Below are positions 9,567 to 20,728 of a stretch of DNA of 64,000 bases, piece after piece (the first letter of the stretch is position 1; each line of letters begins with the position of its first letter). Source of the DNA: Picocystis sp. L7 (lineage: Eukaryota; Chlorophyta; Picocystophyceae; Picocystales; Picocystaceae); NCBI GenBank assembly GCA_020975725.1, contig QXJR01000016.1, positions 1-64,000 on the forward strand, in the 5' to 3' direction. Both the position numbers and the translations under genes were made by a program. The notes under the pieces are model-generated. The model did no database searches, was not told the origin of the DNA, and worked only from the letters and a program-made list of their open reading frames with translations.

Positions 9567-11370
9567 TCTTTCAAGGATTTTGGAAGTGAGCATTGATGAT
9601 TGCTGGGCAATCTCAAACAAATCTTTCTTTTTCTTGTGTCTACTGGGTTTGTTGGGTATACCTGATGGTCACTTATTTGAACCCTCCTGTATTTGATCTG
9701 TCGTTTTTTGAAGATGGCATGCCTTCAGAAGTTTTTTACATATCACCGGATGCATTTCCCTAGAAGGTTTTTATCACTGAATCTGCACAATGGTGAATCC
9801 CAATTGTTGCACCTATGCCTCACCCGTGTAACCTCCAACGGACACTGCCCTGTCACAACCCATAGGGTAATTCGTTTCTTGCCCATGAACAAATGTCCTG
9901 TTGAGCAATTCTCTCCTGTATCGCATGATGGGTTACGTTCTTTCAATAGAGGAATTCGGCAACCCGCAAGATAAAGACTTTCCTTTCATTTTGCCCCGGG
10001 CGATGTGGAAATGAAAGGATCTGCTGTTCAGCCGCAAGATGAATAGGCAGTGTTGGAGGATCTGGGTTTGCGGAGGTCCTTGAGAGTTTGGAGTACGTTG
10101 GTGCAAGGAGGAGCCAAGTTGGAAAGAGTGTATGATGTTCATTCAAGGCGTGGCCGCATGGGCCCTACTAGCCGCCAAAATGCCTACGTGGCATTGTGGA
10201 TCGGGTATTCTATCCGCAGCCGTTGTCGAACGTGCGTCTGTCCTGGTCGGAAGGGATGACCTGTACGACTTGTCCCTCTGAGAATAAACTTCACGAAGCT
10301 GGTCCTGCATTTAACTTCTTCAATATGTGGCTGTATTTATCGGGTCGAAAAAGGAATTCGGCTATTCTTCCCCATAGCGGTCCTGAGAGAGGGGGGGGTC
10401 CCTTCCTCAGCGCGAAATGTAAGATATCAATCACTTAATACCAAAAAGAAGGATCCATCGATTTGGCGCGAAAGGTAACCTTAGTGCTTTCTTCCCTAGA
10501 CGATGATCCAATGGAAGACGACGAATTCCATTAATTACGGGAAAATCTATACATTGCAATGCTCGACGAGTAAGCATGATTGCTTCATCGAGCCATGGCG
10601 TTTGAATCGAGCGCACCATGGCCAGCATCCCGGCACACCGCCCATTGGCTGTGATCGATGACAATGCCACTGAGACGCCGAATGCCATTCAGGAAGCATT
10701 GAAGATGAAGTGGAACAAGTGAAAGGAAGCGCAACAAATTGCGGTAGTCAATCAAATGTACTTGGAGTGTTGTCCCATAGGCCAGCGCTCACAGCCAGGC
10801 ATTACGCTGCTTGGACGAAATTGGTAGGTGGCTAGCGGTGGCATTGTAGGCCCCATAGGCCCTGTGCATGAGAGGGTCCCTTGGAACCCTTCTTCAAGTT
10901 AGGTCGAGACCTGCTCCGATCAAGACACATTCAGTAAGGAGCCTCGCCGCGTAGTGAGAGACCGCCCCGTCAAGGACCTGAATGGACTAGACCTGGATTG
11001 AAGGTTGTGGTGGTTGGAATTCATATTCCACTCTCGACTTTTGGAGGACTAGAAAAGCGGTCGTATACACTTGGACCCACGAAGGAGAGGTGGAACAAAC
11101 TCGGATGCTTGACAAAGAAACGACTCCTTGAGTGCTCCGACGGTGCCCCGACGCGGACAGCGTGAGGACGGCACGTGGGTCGGAGGCCTTGTTCATGAAA
11201 AAGAACGGTGGCTCCTCTCTATGGGGCATCGAGGTCATCCCCTGCGATAAGTGTCCCAAAGGGTACACTTGGTAGTTTGACTTGAGGACTGTGTGTCTGC
11301 ATTTGTACATGGACCGTCGAAGAAGAAGAAAATACTCCTCCATGGGGAGGGTGACCTAGGTAGGTGTCAC
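9567..11370. other. no gene recognised (mirror of 5-1808)
   Basis: Outer part of the right arm. It contains the mirrored dispersed repeat (9990-10317) and only short ORFs without domains. Confidence 0.6.
9990..10317 (-). repeat. dispersed repeat, copy 2 (right arm mirror)
   Basis: Mirror image of the 1058-1385 copy, carried by the right arm of the palindrome. Confidence 0.6.
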
Positions 11371-11569
11371 ACGTTGATTTCGAGGTGTGAAATAAGTGAT
11401 GTACCACTGCCTGCGAGCAATCTTGCGGTGGCTTGAAATTTGGACAGCGCCGCGTTTGCAAAGGGAGTGGGGTGGATGTTCTCATATTGGTTTGGATAGG
11501 TGCTAGAAACTGTAAGTGTATCTGCTCCTTGTGTTGCTCGGCAGCCTCAATGTTAGATGGTGAGATTCT
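11371..11569. other. junction between palindrome and retroelement
   Basis: About 200 bp between the outer end of the right arm and the first recognisable part of the gypsy element. I could not find a matching long terminal repeat at the other side of the element. Confidence 0.4.
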
Positions 11570-14500
11570 CTATTCAGGGATGCACCCGCTGTTTTTCTCT
11601 ACTGGCAGGAATTCACCAAGAAGTTCGCTTGTCTTGTTAATACGTCTTAGTGATCCCGTTTCGTCCTTAAATCTTACCCAATGGCGGATTGGCACTTGTG
11701 GGAATTTACTGTAGTCACGGAGGAGGCAGCGGTCGATAGTATCAAGCTGCTCCACTTTCGTATCTCGTGGCAATTGATCTGTGCACCTATTTGTTGAAGG
11801 TCGAGGAAACAAAGTGAGGTCTGAATCGGTCCAGGGAGCAAGGCGAGCAACGTTGAACCGATCGGAGTATGGTGTGTTCGGAGGCAGCTGTAGGCGGTAC
11901 ACTCGGTTTCCCTAGTCCTCAAAAATGATGAATGGTCCTACATAGTATGGATCCAAATTGTTTTTGTAAGCACCCCCTTATAGACCGTACTCTACTTTGA
12001 CTTGGTCCCCTTTCTTCAATGTACGGGGGAAATAGGCTGACCGTAATGACGCTATTTTCTTGGATTATTTGTGCAATTCCTGTAACGCGTGTGTATACAC
12101 CTAACGGTGCTTTCCGAAGAAGGCGATGACTTGCTCGTCATGCGTTGTAACCAACTGGTTTAGATCCGTGGCATGCAAAGTTGGAAGGTGCAAATGCCAG
12201 GGTAGCCTAGAGTGCCAATTGTATAGTGCAACGAAGGGAGCGACCTTTGTGAGTGCATGCTCAATATCATTGTAAACGTGCGTAGCAGCCCGAAGGTAGT
12301 CGTCCCGATTTCTACGGTCATTGCAAGTGACCCGTTGCATCTGTAGCAAAGTGCGATGCTGCTGCTCTGCCCCCCCTGTGATGGGGAGCGATATGGTATT
12401 GCTGTAGCGTGTTGTAAACCGTTCGCGGCGCAAAAGGCACGGAAGAGCTGGCGGTATGCAGGTTCCTTGCTAGAATGTATACGTTGCGGAGTGTGGAATC
12501 GGTAAACGTATGAATCTAGAATGCACAGCGCTTGTCGAAAACCGCTTCAGAAGGTATGGATTGGAACGTAAATCACAAATTTTGTGAACTTGTCAAATAT
12601 ACTCTGGACCCCGTTGTGTCCCTTCGCTGTAAATGGCAGCCGCTCAACAACATCGAGAACCATGGTGCGAAATGCATGGGGATAGAACTTGGTTTTAAGA
12701 AAGAGAGGTTGAAGTCTCGTTGTAGTGCTTGGTTTTTGTAACAGAAAGGTAGGGCACCAGTTGACAAAATGGCGCAGATCATCCTTCATATCTGGCAATG
12801 TGAAATGGCGCTTCGCTGTTGTGTAGGTGCGTAGGGCCCCAAAATGGTTCTGATCATGCACCTGATTCAAGAGATCTTGGCGCAAGGCTACATTGTTGGG
12901 TACTAAGACCACTGCAGACCCTTCATATGAGCTATGCGTGTTGTAAGGACAAGTGATGAATAGTAAACCATTCATAAGCATCAAGTGAGAGAGCGGTGTC
13001 TTTGTATAAGTTTGGTACTCCTTGTCATTCTGCGCTACAGTTCGTATTTCTTGAATGTAGGAGATGGTAGTAGGACTAGTCGGTGCACATGCAACTTGTG
13101 TCGGGAGCAGTTGAATGCACACAATCTTAAAAGGATTGCGCCATCTGAGCGGTCGAAGCACCTCTGTGTGCTTTTGCAAATACCGTCCCAGCAAATTGTA
13201 AATCCAAGCGACAGGGAAGTCGTTACCTCATAGTCGGTGACGAGTGGTCTCGGTCAAGCCTTCTACAATGGTGTCCTCTATCTCCAATCCAACCAAGCGT
13301 TCCTTCTCACTGATGCGCAGAGGTCGGACTCTCCCGTCAGGCTGATGCACCCAAGAGGGTTTGCTACGGTCGCTGTGGGAATTGTTGGAGGCCATCAAAG
13401 TGAGGCACTTCTCGACGGGTTCTCCAAAAACAATCGTAGGCGGGGCGGCTCCATCCATCAGGGACTCCTGCCAAGTGAGAGGTTGGCGAGGAACTAACAA
13501 AGCGTGTCTTGTAACCGGCAGGGAAGCCTAGGAGTAGCAGGAGCGCTTCAGGGCGCAGTACAGCGCCAAGTCATGCAGTACTGCCTCTCCGAATATGTGG
13601 GCGACTTGTTGGAAATCATCTTGCAGATGTTGTGTGAAAGGCGTGCACTCGAGAATATAATCCGGAAGCCCCAGCTTCAGATGAAGTGCATGAAGAGATT
13701 TGAACAGTTCTCGTTCATCTCGCAACCCATAACTAGTATGGTGTTTAGAAGTGTTGGCCCGAATGAAGGGCCGGCACGTTACACCAGCAATTGTTAGGTC
13801 AATTGGTGGTAATATTCGGCGGTATACCACAGCTTGTACGTCGTTCCCATATCTAAATATATCCGTGCGACAAAAGAGCCCAGAGTTGTCAAGATTTACA
13901 TCTGCAAACACCCGCTAGAGGACCCGTCGGGCGTTTTCGTCTATTTCCACTGCAATATAGTCAATCTCGAATGAGTTAACCAATGAATTGAGGTGTCGAA
14001 GAGCGCGGAGGACTGTCCCTATACCAGCGCAGAGATCCATGGTGCGTATGATCGGCGGGTCTTGTCCTAGTCCTTGTCTCGAAAGAGATACTACCGTGAG
14101 GTTGGTGTTGCCCGAACGACATTCGATCGTGACCGGGGCAAAGAACGCCAATTTGCTGTCCAACGTTGATCTCGTGGACTTAATTGTTTGGCTGACTTGC
14201 TTAGCAAAAACATACTAGCCTCATTATCAGTGAGTCCTTTGAAGGGCTGCCCGAAAATTAAATGTCACCAATGTTGGAGCGCATAGATAATTGCGCATGT
14301 CTCCTTTTCGGCGGGGTGATAGTTCTTCTGAGCCATGTTAAACTTCTTGGACAAGTACTCGATTGGCTGCCAGACGTCAGGGGAAGTCTCTTGCATTGGC
14401 AGAGCCCCATACTCATGTCAGAGGCATCGTTCTCGACCCGGATTGGTCGATCTTCATCGAAAAGTTGCAACACTGGTTTCGTGGTGAGTATATAGACAAG

Positions 14501-17352
14501 CTGGTCAAAGGCTTGATCTTGCCATGGCTTCTAGTATCGACCGAAGACATGCTTGTACTGTTTGCGGGTCACTTCTGTCAATGGAGCTGCGATATGCGCA
14601 TAATATTATCAAAGCGCATGTAGAACTTGCAGAGGCCAAGGGATGCCAAGTTTTGCTTTGAGTAGTGGGCTTTGGAATTTTTTGGATGCTCTAGATGAGG
14701 TGCTCAACGTAGGTGAGTTGGCTTTGATGCATGCGAAGTCCGACCCATTCGAGGGAAACCCGGAAGAGGTGGCACTTGGATCGTCTCAATCTGATGTCAT
14801 GATCCTAGGAGGCTTGGAAGAATTCTTTTAGGTGCCCAAAGTGCTCATAGATGTCTGTAGAGTGGATAAGTATGTCATCCATGTCAACCTTGAGGAAGGA
14901 CAATGTACCGAAAAGAGGGTTCATCATACGCACAAACATTGCTAGCGCATTGGCCAATCCCATTGTCGTGACCTTCCAAACAAAGCTGCTAAAAGACGTG
15001 ACTACGGCCGTCTTGTCGATGTCCTACGGGTCCATGGGAATGTTATTGAACCCATCCAGCGCATCCACAGAAGAGAGTACACTGGATCGGCGCAGGATCT
15101 CTAAATCATCGTCAATCCTTGGGCGCGGGTATCGACCCTTGATGGGGGCAAAATTCAGAATGCGGTAGTCGAAGACTATTCACCAACTGCCATCCTTCTT
15201 GGGTACAAGCAGTGCGGGCGCATCCTATTTTGACCCGCGTAGGCGTCCATCTTACCGTTGTTCATGTACTCAGCGAGTAATTCCCGTAAGGTGTCTTGTT
15301 GTTGGGGCGATAGTCGGTAGTAATTCTTATGCACTGGCTGTGTGCTTGGTCGAACTTGAATTTTATACGACTTGCCAAGGATCCTTTCCGGGGGCAAACT
15401 TTGCCGTTTTTCGAAGCATGGGCAATATTTGTGGAGCAACTCCGGCAGCCATAGTTCATCTCCTGTTTGTACGATACACACCTCACTGAGCTTGCTACGG
15501 AAGGCTGCAAAGTCCTCTTCTTCCGAAGTCAACTCATAGCTAGTGTCCAAAGGCAGGACCACAAGTAATATGTCACCATTAGTTTGAAGTGCATGCGGGA
15601 TAACGGGTGAGGGTACCACCAGGTCCAATTCGCGAGACTTGATGAAGGAGGTGTATCCCTATATTGTATGAACTCTGCTAGTAGTGTCTCGTAGTTCCAT
15701 AAGCTGAGTTTGTCAATTCAGTTGTACGAGATACTTGTGGTAGAAATCAACTCCTAGGATACAATTGAAGTTCTTGATCGGGTCCACACCAAATTGGTGT
15801 GTGACCTAGAAGGAATCAATGGCGAGCTAGGCATCGATAACCCGGTCCTTGTGCGCAGTGGTGCCCACTGCCGGGTTGAAGTCAAAGTATAGACCTATTG
15901 CTTTCCACGTGACGATCGTGACATTAGCAAGTTTGAGCTTATCGCAATAGTGAACACTGAGGAAAGAGTTACTGGCCAAAGTGTCAACGTAGGCCTGCGT
16001 CTTGACGCTAGAGGGACCAGCAAGTCCTATGTCACATTGAACTCTGAGGAACTCACAGCGGGGGCGAGGCTTGGGTGACGTTTTGAGCCATACCACTCGG
16101 TCTCGATGTATATTGTTGAGATTCACAAAGTATGACCACGCGTTAGCAGGTTGTACCTCTCTTGGCTTCATTCTGACGGCCTCTTCTGTCAGGAGGAGTC
16201 TTTCAAGTTCTTTGGCTTCATTGGCAAAGTGTAGGTACATTTGTGCGCGTCATGCCCATATTCACTGCAGTGATTGCACAGAGTGTAGCTCGAGCATCGA
16301 GCCAGTTGGTCTTCAATCAGCGGAGCGCCAAGGGGGAGATCCCGCAACTTTGTTTGCAAGTCTACAATGCGCTTGTGGAGCTTTGGGGAGAGGTCTTTGA
16401 ACCTTTTCGCCACTCTGCCACCGTATGTAGCAGACCGGTTAGAATTTTACCCTCGTGAGGCATCGCATGGACTGTGGCAACTGCAAGTCTCAATGAAACT
16501 TTCAAGTCTGCAAATTTCGATGTTCGGGCAATTCGCTTGCAACTTTCTCGTTGTTCTGCGTCTATCTTGAGGGCACTAGCCGCGATGCGCTTGAGTGAAA
16601 CATCATGTTGTTTTCCTAGGTCTACCATGAGCTGCATATGTTGTTCTTGTTTCTTGCTAATGTCGTTAGGGATACCGATGCTCAGTTTGGTTGCTATATC
16701 ACCCTCATTGACCTTAACAGAGGTGGGATCCTCGCTCACGTTGATAACAAAGCGCACTAACATGAGCCGATGGAAGTTGCTGATGACAGATTCTTTGCAG
16801 GGCGCAAACGGGCTCTCTGAAACTCGTTCCATGTATCCGGTCCTAGATCTCTTCTTTGGAAAGTTTCCTTCAGTAGGGTGATTAGCGACATTAAGTCGAG
16901 AACCCACTCGGGATCGGACATAATGATGTTGTCAACCGCCATTCGTGCGGTACCCGTCGAAGTCGGTAACGCCGAGGCAACCTGTTGAGTAGGGTCCTTT
17001 GCATAGCCGTGAACTTAGCATGCAACGTCTCTACACCAATGGGAGAGAGAGTGGGGTCCTCGATGACCTCCATACCAGAAAAAGTCTTGGGTTTTGATGA
17101 CGCCACGCCTTGGAGGGGTTGTGATTCCCCCATAGCTTGGTACATCTTTGTAAGGGATTGTAATCCCTCTTCATTCAAAGATGGTACGGACAAGTTCGTT
17201 TGCTTGTTATCTTCATCACCCAAGGTATCAACTGGACGGATGATGGAGTTCTCCTTGAGAGGACTCTCTCCTTCCTCTTGTTCATCTCGCTCTCGGGGGT
17301 CGGGGTCCATCGTAGGGACTGTGCGTTCTAAGATTTGTAGTTGACTTTCCAT
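11570..17352 (-). mobile_element. broken Ty3/gypsy LTR retrotransposon with a cytosine-C5 methyltransferase domain
   Basis: A fossil element read on the minus strand. Parts in order: gag-like region (about 17.35-16.4 kb), CCHC zinc knuckle (about 16.3 kb), aspartic protease (about 16.2-15.85 kb), reverse transcriptase (about 15.6-14.6 kb), RNase H (about 14.5-14.26 kb), a DNA cytosine-C5 methyltransferase domain (about 14.16-13.1 kb), then integrase with its H2C2-type zinc region and core (about 13.0-12.1 kb) and a C-terminal part (about 11.9-11.57 kb). The methyltransferase is recognised from the motif I signature DLCAGIGTVLRAL and a late RPLRISEKERL segment. The element is broken in roughly ten or more places. 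No LTR pair was identified. Such methyltransferase insertions are known in LTR elements of some algae and dinoflagellates. Confidence 0.85.
13120..14163 (-). mobile_element. C5 methyltransferase domain within the gypsy fossil
   Basis: This part of the element lies between RNase H and integrase. Motif I (DLCAGIGTVLRAL) and the following acidic stretch (IAVEIDENARR) mark the SAM-binding start. A later segment resembles the conserved RPLT.RE.ERL region of C5 methyltransferases, close to the point where integrase begins. It is about the size of a compact C5 methyltransferase. It is broken like the rest of the element. Confidence 0.75.
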
Positions 17353-19398
17353 GCGTTGGGCATGCTCACCAAGATCTTCCAGAGTGTTAAGAATGCGATC
17401 CCTCGCTCTTGAGCTCCGCCTACGTGGAGGAAGTTGCCTTGGAGGACGTGGAGGCGCTTGGGAGGCGGCTCGTCCTTCCGGGTCAAGATCAACTTGATTA
17501 AACCGTGTGGTTGAGGGAAATTAAGTACTTTCCCCAACCGGAGGTCACCCATCCATTGGAGGGTTCCAATGGGCGAGGACCCAATAGGGATGTTGGGTCC
17601 TAACACTGAGCTTGTTGTTCTTTCTCCAGCTCCTCTCTCAGTCGTTGCATTCGGTTTGTGGTCCGGATGTGACCCCCTTCTTCCACATCACTCATCGTGA
17701 GGTATGCTTCGACATTGTTGCGTCCTTTGTGTGAAAGGCCGCAGTGAGCTTTTCTTGCGACAGTAGCGTGTTCGTGGAGACGATGTGGAGGCCAGAGCCC
17801 GCACGTTCGCCTCGTAGGATGGTAGGAAAGTGAAGTTCAAGGACAAGGGGAGGGACGTCAAGTCCCTCACTCAAAACCACTCAGTAGTGGTTGAGATAAG
17901 GGCAAGTGGGGCACGAGGAGGGGCCACGTGCTGCTGTCGGTCACTTCTGACCGTCCGTGCACCCTGTCGTGGGGCGTCCGTGAGCTGTCCCGGCCATCGA
18001 AACCGTCCTACTTCCGTGACCCTATCTTCTAGGGGTACTCGGGCGAAGGGATTCCCTTCGACCGAGCTTAGTCGGTCGAGGGGTCCCTTTACTCTCTTAC
18101 TGATGTCCGGCCCTTGAACCAGGTCGGCCTTCTTTCATTCCCGGTCTCTATCAATCGGTATTGATTACTTGACCCGATTCATTGTGAAATATCAATGGGG
18201 GTGGGGCAATAAGGTGCTTACTGGCCGGTTTCCTCCAAGGATCTTCGACTAGGGTTAGGTAGGGTCACGGGACTTTATAAATCTTCGTGAAGTTCTCGTA
18301 GGGACCGTAATGGGTTACAAAACCAAGCCTTCTTTGCCTATTTGGAGTTCCGTAATGGGGATGCGCACAAAGACGCTAGTTGTGCCGATTGAGTGCATGA
18401 TATTTCAACAGTCGGTACCAACCCTTCCTCTCCTTGGTTGGGACGTCTGTTTGTGCCATCCCCGCGAGTGGTTGGGAAGATGCATTCTGAATCCTTCTCT
18501 TGAAGTGCGCTATGTAGTCCAAGGTTGAGGTGCACACACTTGTGGATCTCGAAAATCGGCCAAAATCTGTTTTAGAGCATATGAGGGCCAACATTTGAGA
18601 TACCACAACAAGATATGTCGAATGCAATAATGTTCAAACCCATCAAAGTTGCGAGGACGAAAATGATAATGTTTGAAGTCCAGCTTGCCGACGGGGAGGA
18701 CTTGGGACCCTGTCGGACCTACTAGCATGCCCGAGCAGGAAGGCTCCATGGCGTGTGGAGAATGTTGGACTCAACAAATGTCACGGATCAAGAAGATGCA
18801 CTGTACAACATAGAACGATTTGTGCGATTGGAACGAGCTTCAACGGACCGTCCCTAGGCAAAACGGATGGAAACCCACAGGTACCTTGAACATACACAAA
18901 ATGAGTGACACAAGGGTGGGGTATTCAAAAGTTAACCTGGTGCAAGGCCATGTTTAGGGCGTTCATTCTCCATGCTGTCGATTGTAAAGGTCGTCCCTCC
19001 GACGGGGCCGGCAGCATATTTTGACCGCGGATATGGGTGACTAGGCATAACCACAGTGCCACGTAAGCATGGTGGCGGTTGAAAGAACCCATAGGGTCCT
19101 GCGATCAATACACGTGACACACTCTTTCTGTCCTCTCGCTCCCACGCGCCACCACGCTCCAAACCACCGACGATGTGCACGGACCCAAGTCCTCCTCCGC
19201 TGCTTGTTAACATCGCGGATTAACAGCAGATCCTTCCAACGTGGCGCACCCAAGAATCGACACGTGACCACGGATCAGGTTGGTTTAAGTCGAAGACCCG
19301 GAAGCGATTGTCAAAGTGACGAGTACGACCCTCATACGCGTTGCAGGGAGTGTTAGGCGGGACGTCCGAAGCGAGTGCCACCCACCGATGCTCAAGCC
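17353..19398. other. repeat-rich stretch without recognised gene
   Basis: The 5' flank of the gypsy element and the third dispersed-repeat copy (18927-19250). No ORF here carries a domain I can support. Confidence 0.5.
18927..19250 (+). repeat. dispersed repeat, copy 3 (diverged)
   Basis: A diverged relative of 1058-1385 outside the palindrome, in the same orientation as the left-arm copy. It ends about 150 bp upstream of the broken DUF285 gene. Confidence 0.6.
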
Positions 19399-20210
19399 AT
19401 GGCCACACCATCCCTCTTCATCTTCCACCTCCTGCTATCTGTCACGGCCGTTTACCACGCATTGGATGGCGGTGATCCGTGCAGTTTTTGCCTTGTCTCG
19501 AACGGGGTGACTGTGCCCTGTGACAATGTGGATGTAGGCGAGTCGGGGGAGGTGAACGGTGTGAACTATACCAGGCGAACGAGAGACCAGATCGATGAGA
19601 ACAATGCGTCAACCATCTGCACAAGCAGGATCACGGACATGGGGAGCATGTTCCTTGATGCCAGCAGCTTCAACGAAAACATCGGCAGCTTCACACCAGC
19701 CAGGTGACCGACATGGTGCCAATGTTTCGCGATGCCCGCGACTTCAACCAAGACCCTTCTGGGTGGTGCGTGGAAAAGATCAGTGAGGAACCAGGCGATT
19801 TCCAAAATGTAGCTACATCATGGATCTTGCCGAGGCTAGAGTGGAACACTACGTGTCCTTGATTCAATGCACCCATCTCGGAAGCAGCTCTAGTGCTGGA
19901 ACCGATCGTAGTTCCCTCCTGCGCTTTGCGTTTCTACCGCCCTGCAACTCAATGCTTGTACATGAAAGTGCTGGGCAGCCCGAGTACTAAAAGATGGCTT
20001 GCTTCATGCCCAGTCGGGTGCGGTTCTACTCTTTTACATGCTCACACTTTTGACACAGATGCGAATAAACAGGTCACCGGAAAGGGTAGTGATTTCTTTT
20101 CCATCTACGTTTTGGTCTGCAGCTTCAAACCATGGACGAGTAGCTCGAACAGAAGCAGCGTGACAGACATGCGGTGTATGTTCAGAAATACTGGCAACTC
20201 CAATGGAGAA
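19399..20210 (+). pseudogene. broken DUF285 (BspA-like) secreted repeat protein gene
   Basis: The ORF opens at ATG 19399 with a clear signal peptide (MATPSLFIFHLLLSVTAVYH) and a Cys-containing linker. It then enters the DUF285 repeat, normally of the form VTDM..MF..A..FNQDI..W: MGSMFLDASSFNENIGSF is seen first. Near 19693-19697 the frame shifts by one base, and the next repeat, VTDMVPMFRDARDFNQDPSGW, continues in another frame up to about 19860. A third scrap (SSVTDMRCMF) lies near 20142-20180 in yet another frame. DUF285 proteins are surface or secreted proteins common in protists and some bacteria. The gene is probably dead, although a sequencing error could explain the first shift. Confidence 0.7.
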
Positions 20211-20728
20211 TTCATAGACAAGTGTATGGTGTATATTGGGACCAAATCAGACAACTTTGATTTGATCGAGGATTTGGCAGGTGAGGACGTCAAAATGACT
20301 CAATGGGAAGAGGTCTATCTTTGCTACAGTTCTGTAATGCTGATTCTGATGTTCCGCGGATCACGGTCTACGGTTGCTGAGATAGCATGGAAAGGCAGTT
20401 CTCAAAAAATTCAAGCTAATCTCGCCATGGTTTGGCCAATGAGTGTGATCACAGAACGACTTTGTTCTGTTCAGATCTCTTTGTATCGCACTCGGTGAAT
20501 TCTATCGTGTTGCACTGCTAAACTGCAGTTTGGCTCCTTGGTCCTAGTCATCTATTTCGTGGGGCACTGCCACAATTACCGTCGTTGCGTAACGAACAGA
20601 GGTGGCTGAATCATTCCTGCTGAATTAGTAAACAAATAGTTACATGAACAGCTTCGCACAATATAAAGGCAGTGGCCACTGTCTAGGCTGTCATGGGTCT
20701 ACCATAGGGTTGCTGAAGTCCAGGAACA

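Larger units (their letters stand above)
6274..11370 (-). repeat. right arm of giant inverted repeat
   Basis: This is the partner of 5-5641, 540 bp shorter because its 54-bp array has 14 rather than 24 units. Its outer end, at 11370, falls about 200 bp before the first recognisable part of a gypsy retrotransposon, so the retroelement lies outside the duplication. All left-arm genes recur here in opposite orientation. Few substitutions separate the arms, which suggests a recent origin or ongoing gene conversion. Confidence 0.95.

Noticed and set aside
11371-11569. Long terminal repeat at the 3' end of the gypsy element
   Set aside because: No matching copy was found beyond 17.35 kb, so the ends remain undefined.
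11570-17600. Plus-strand ORFs across the gypsy element
   Set aside because: They are shadows of the minus-strand domains and carry no domain of their own.
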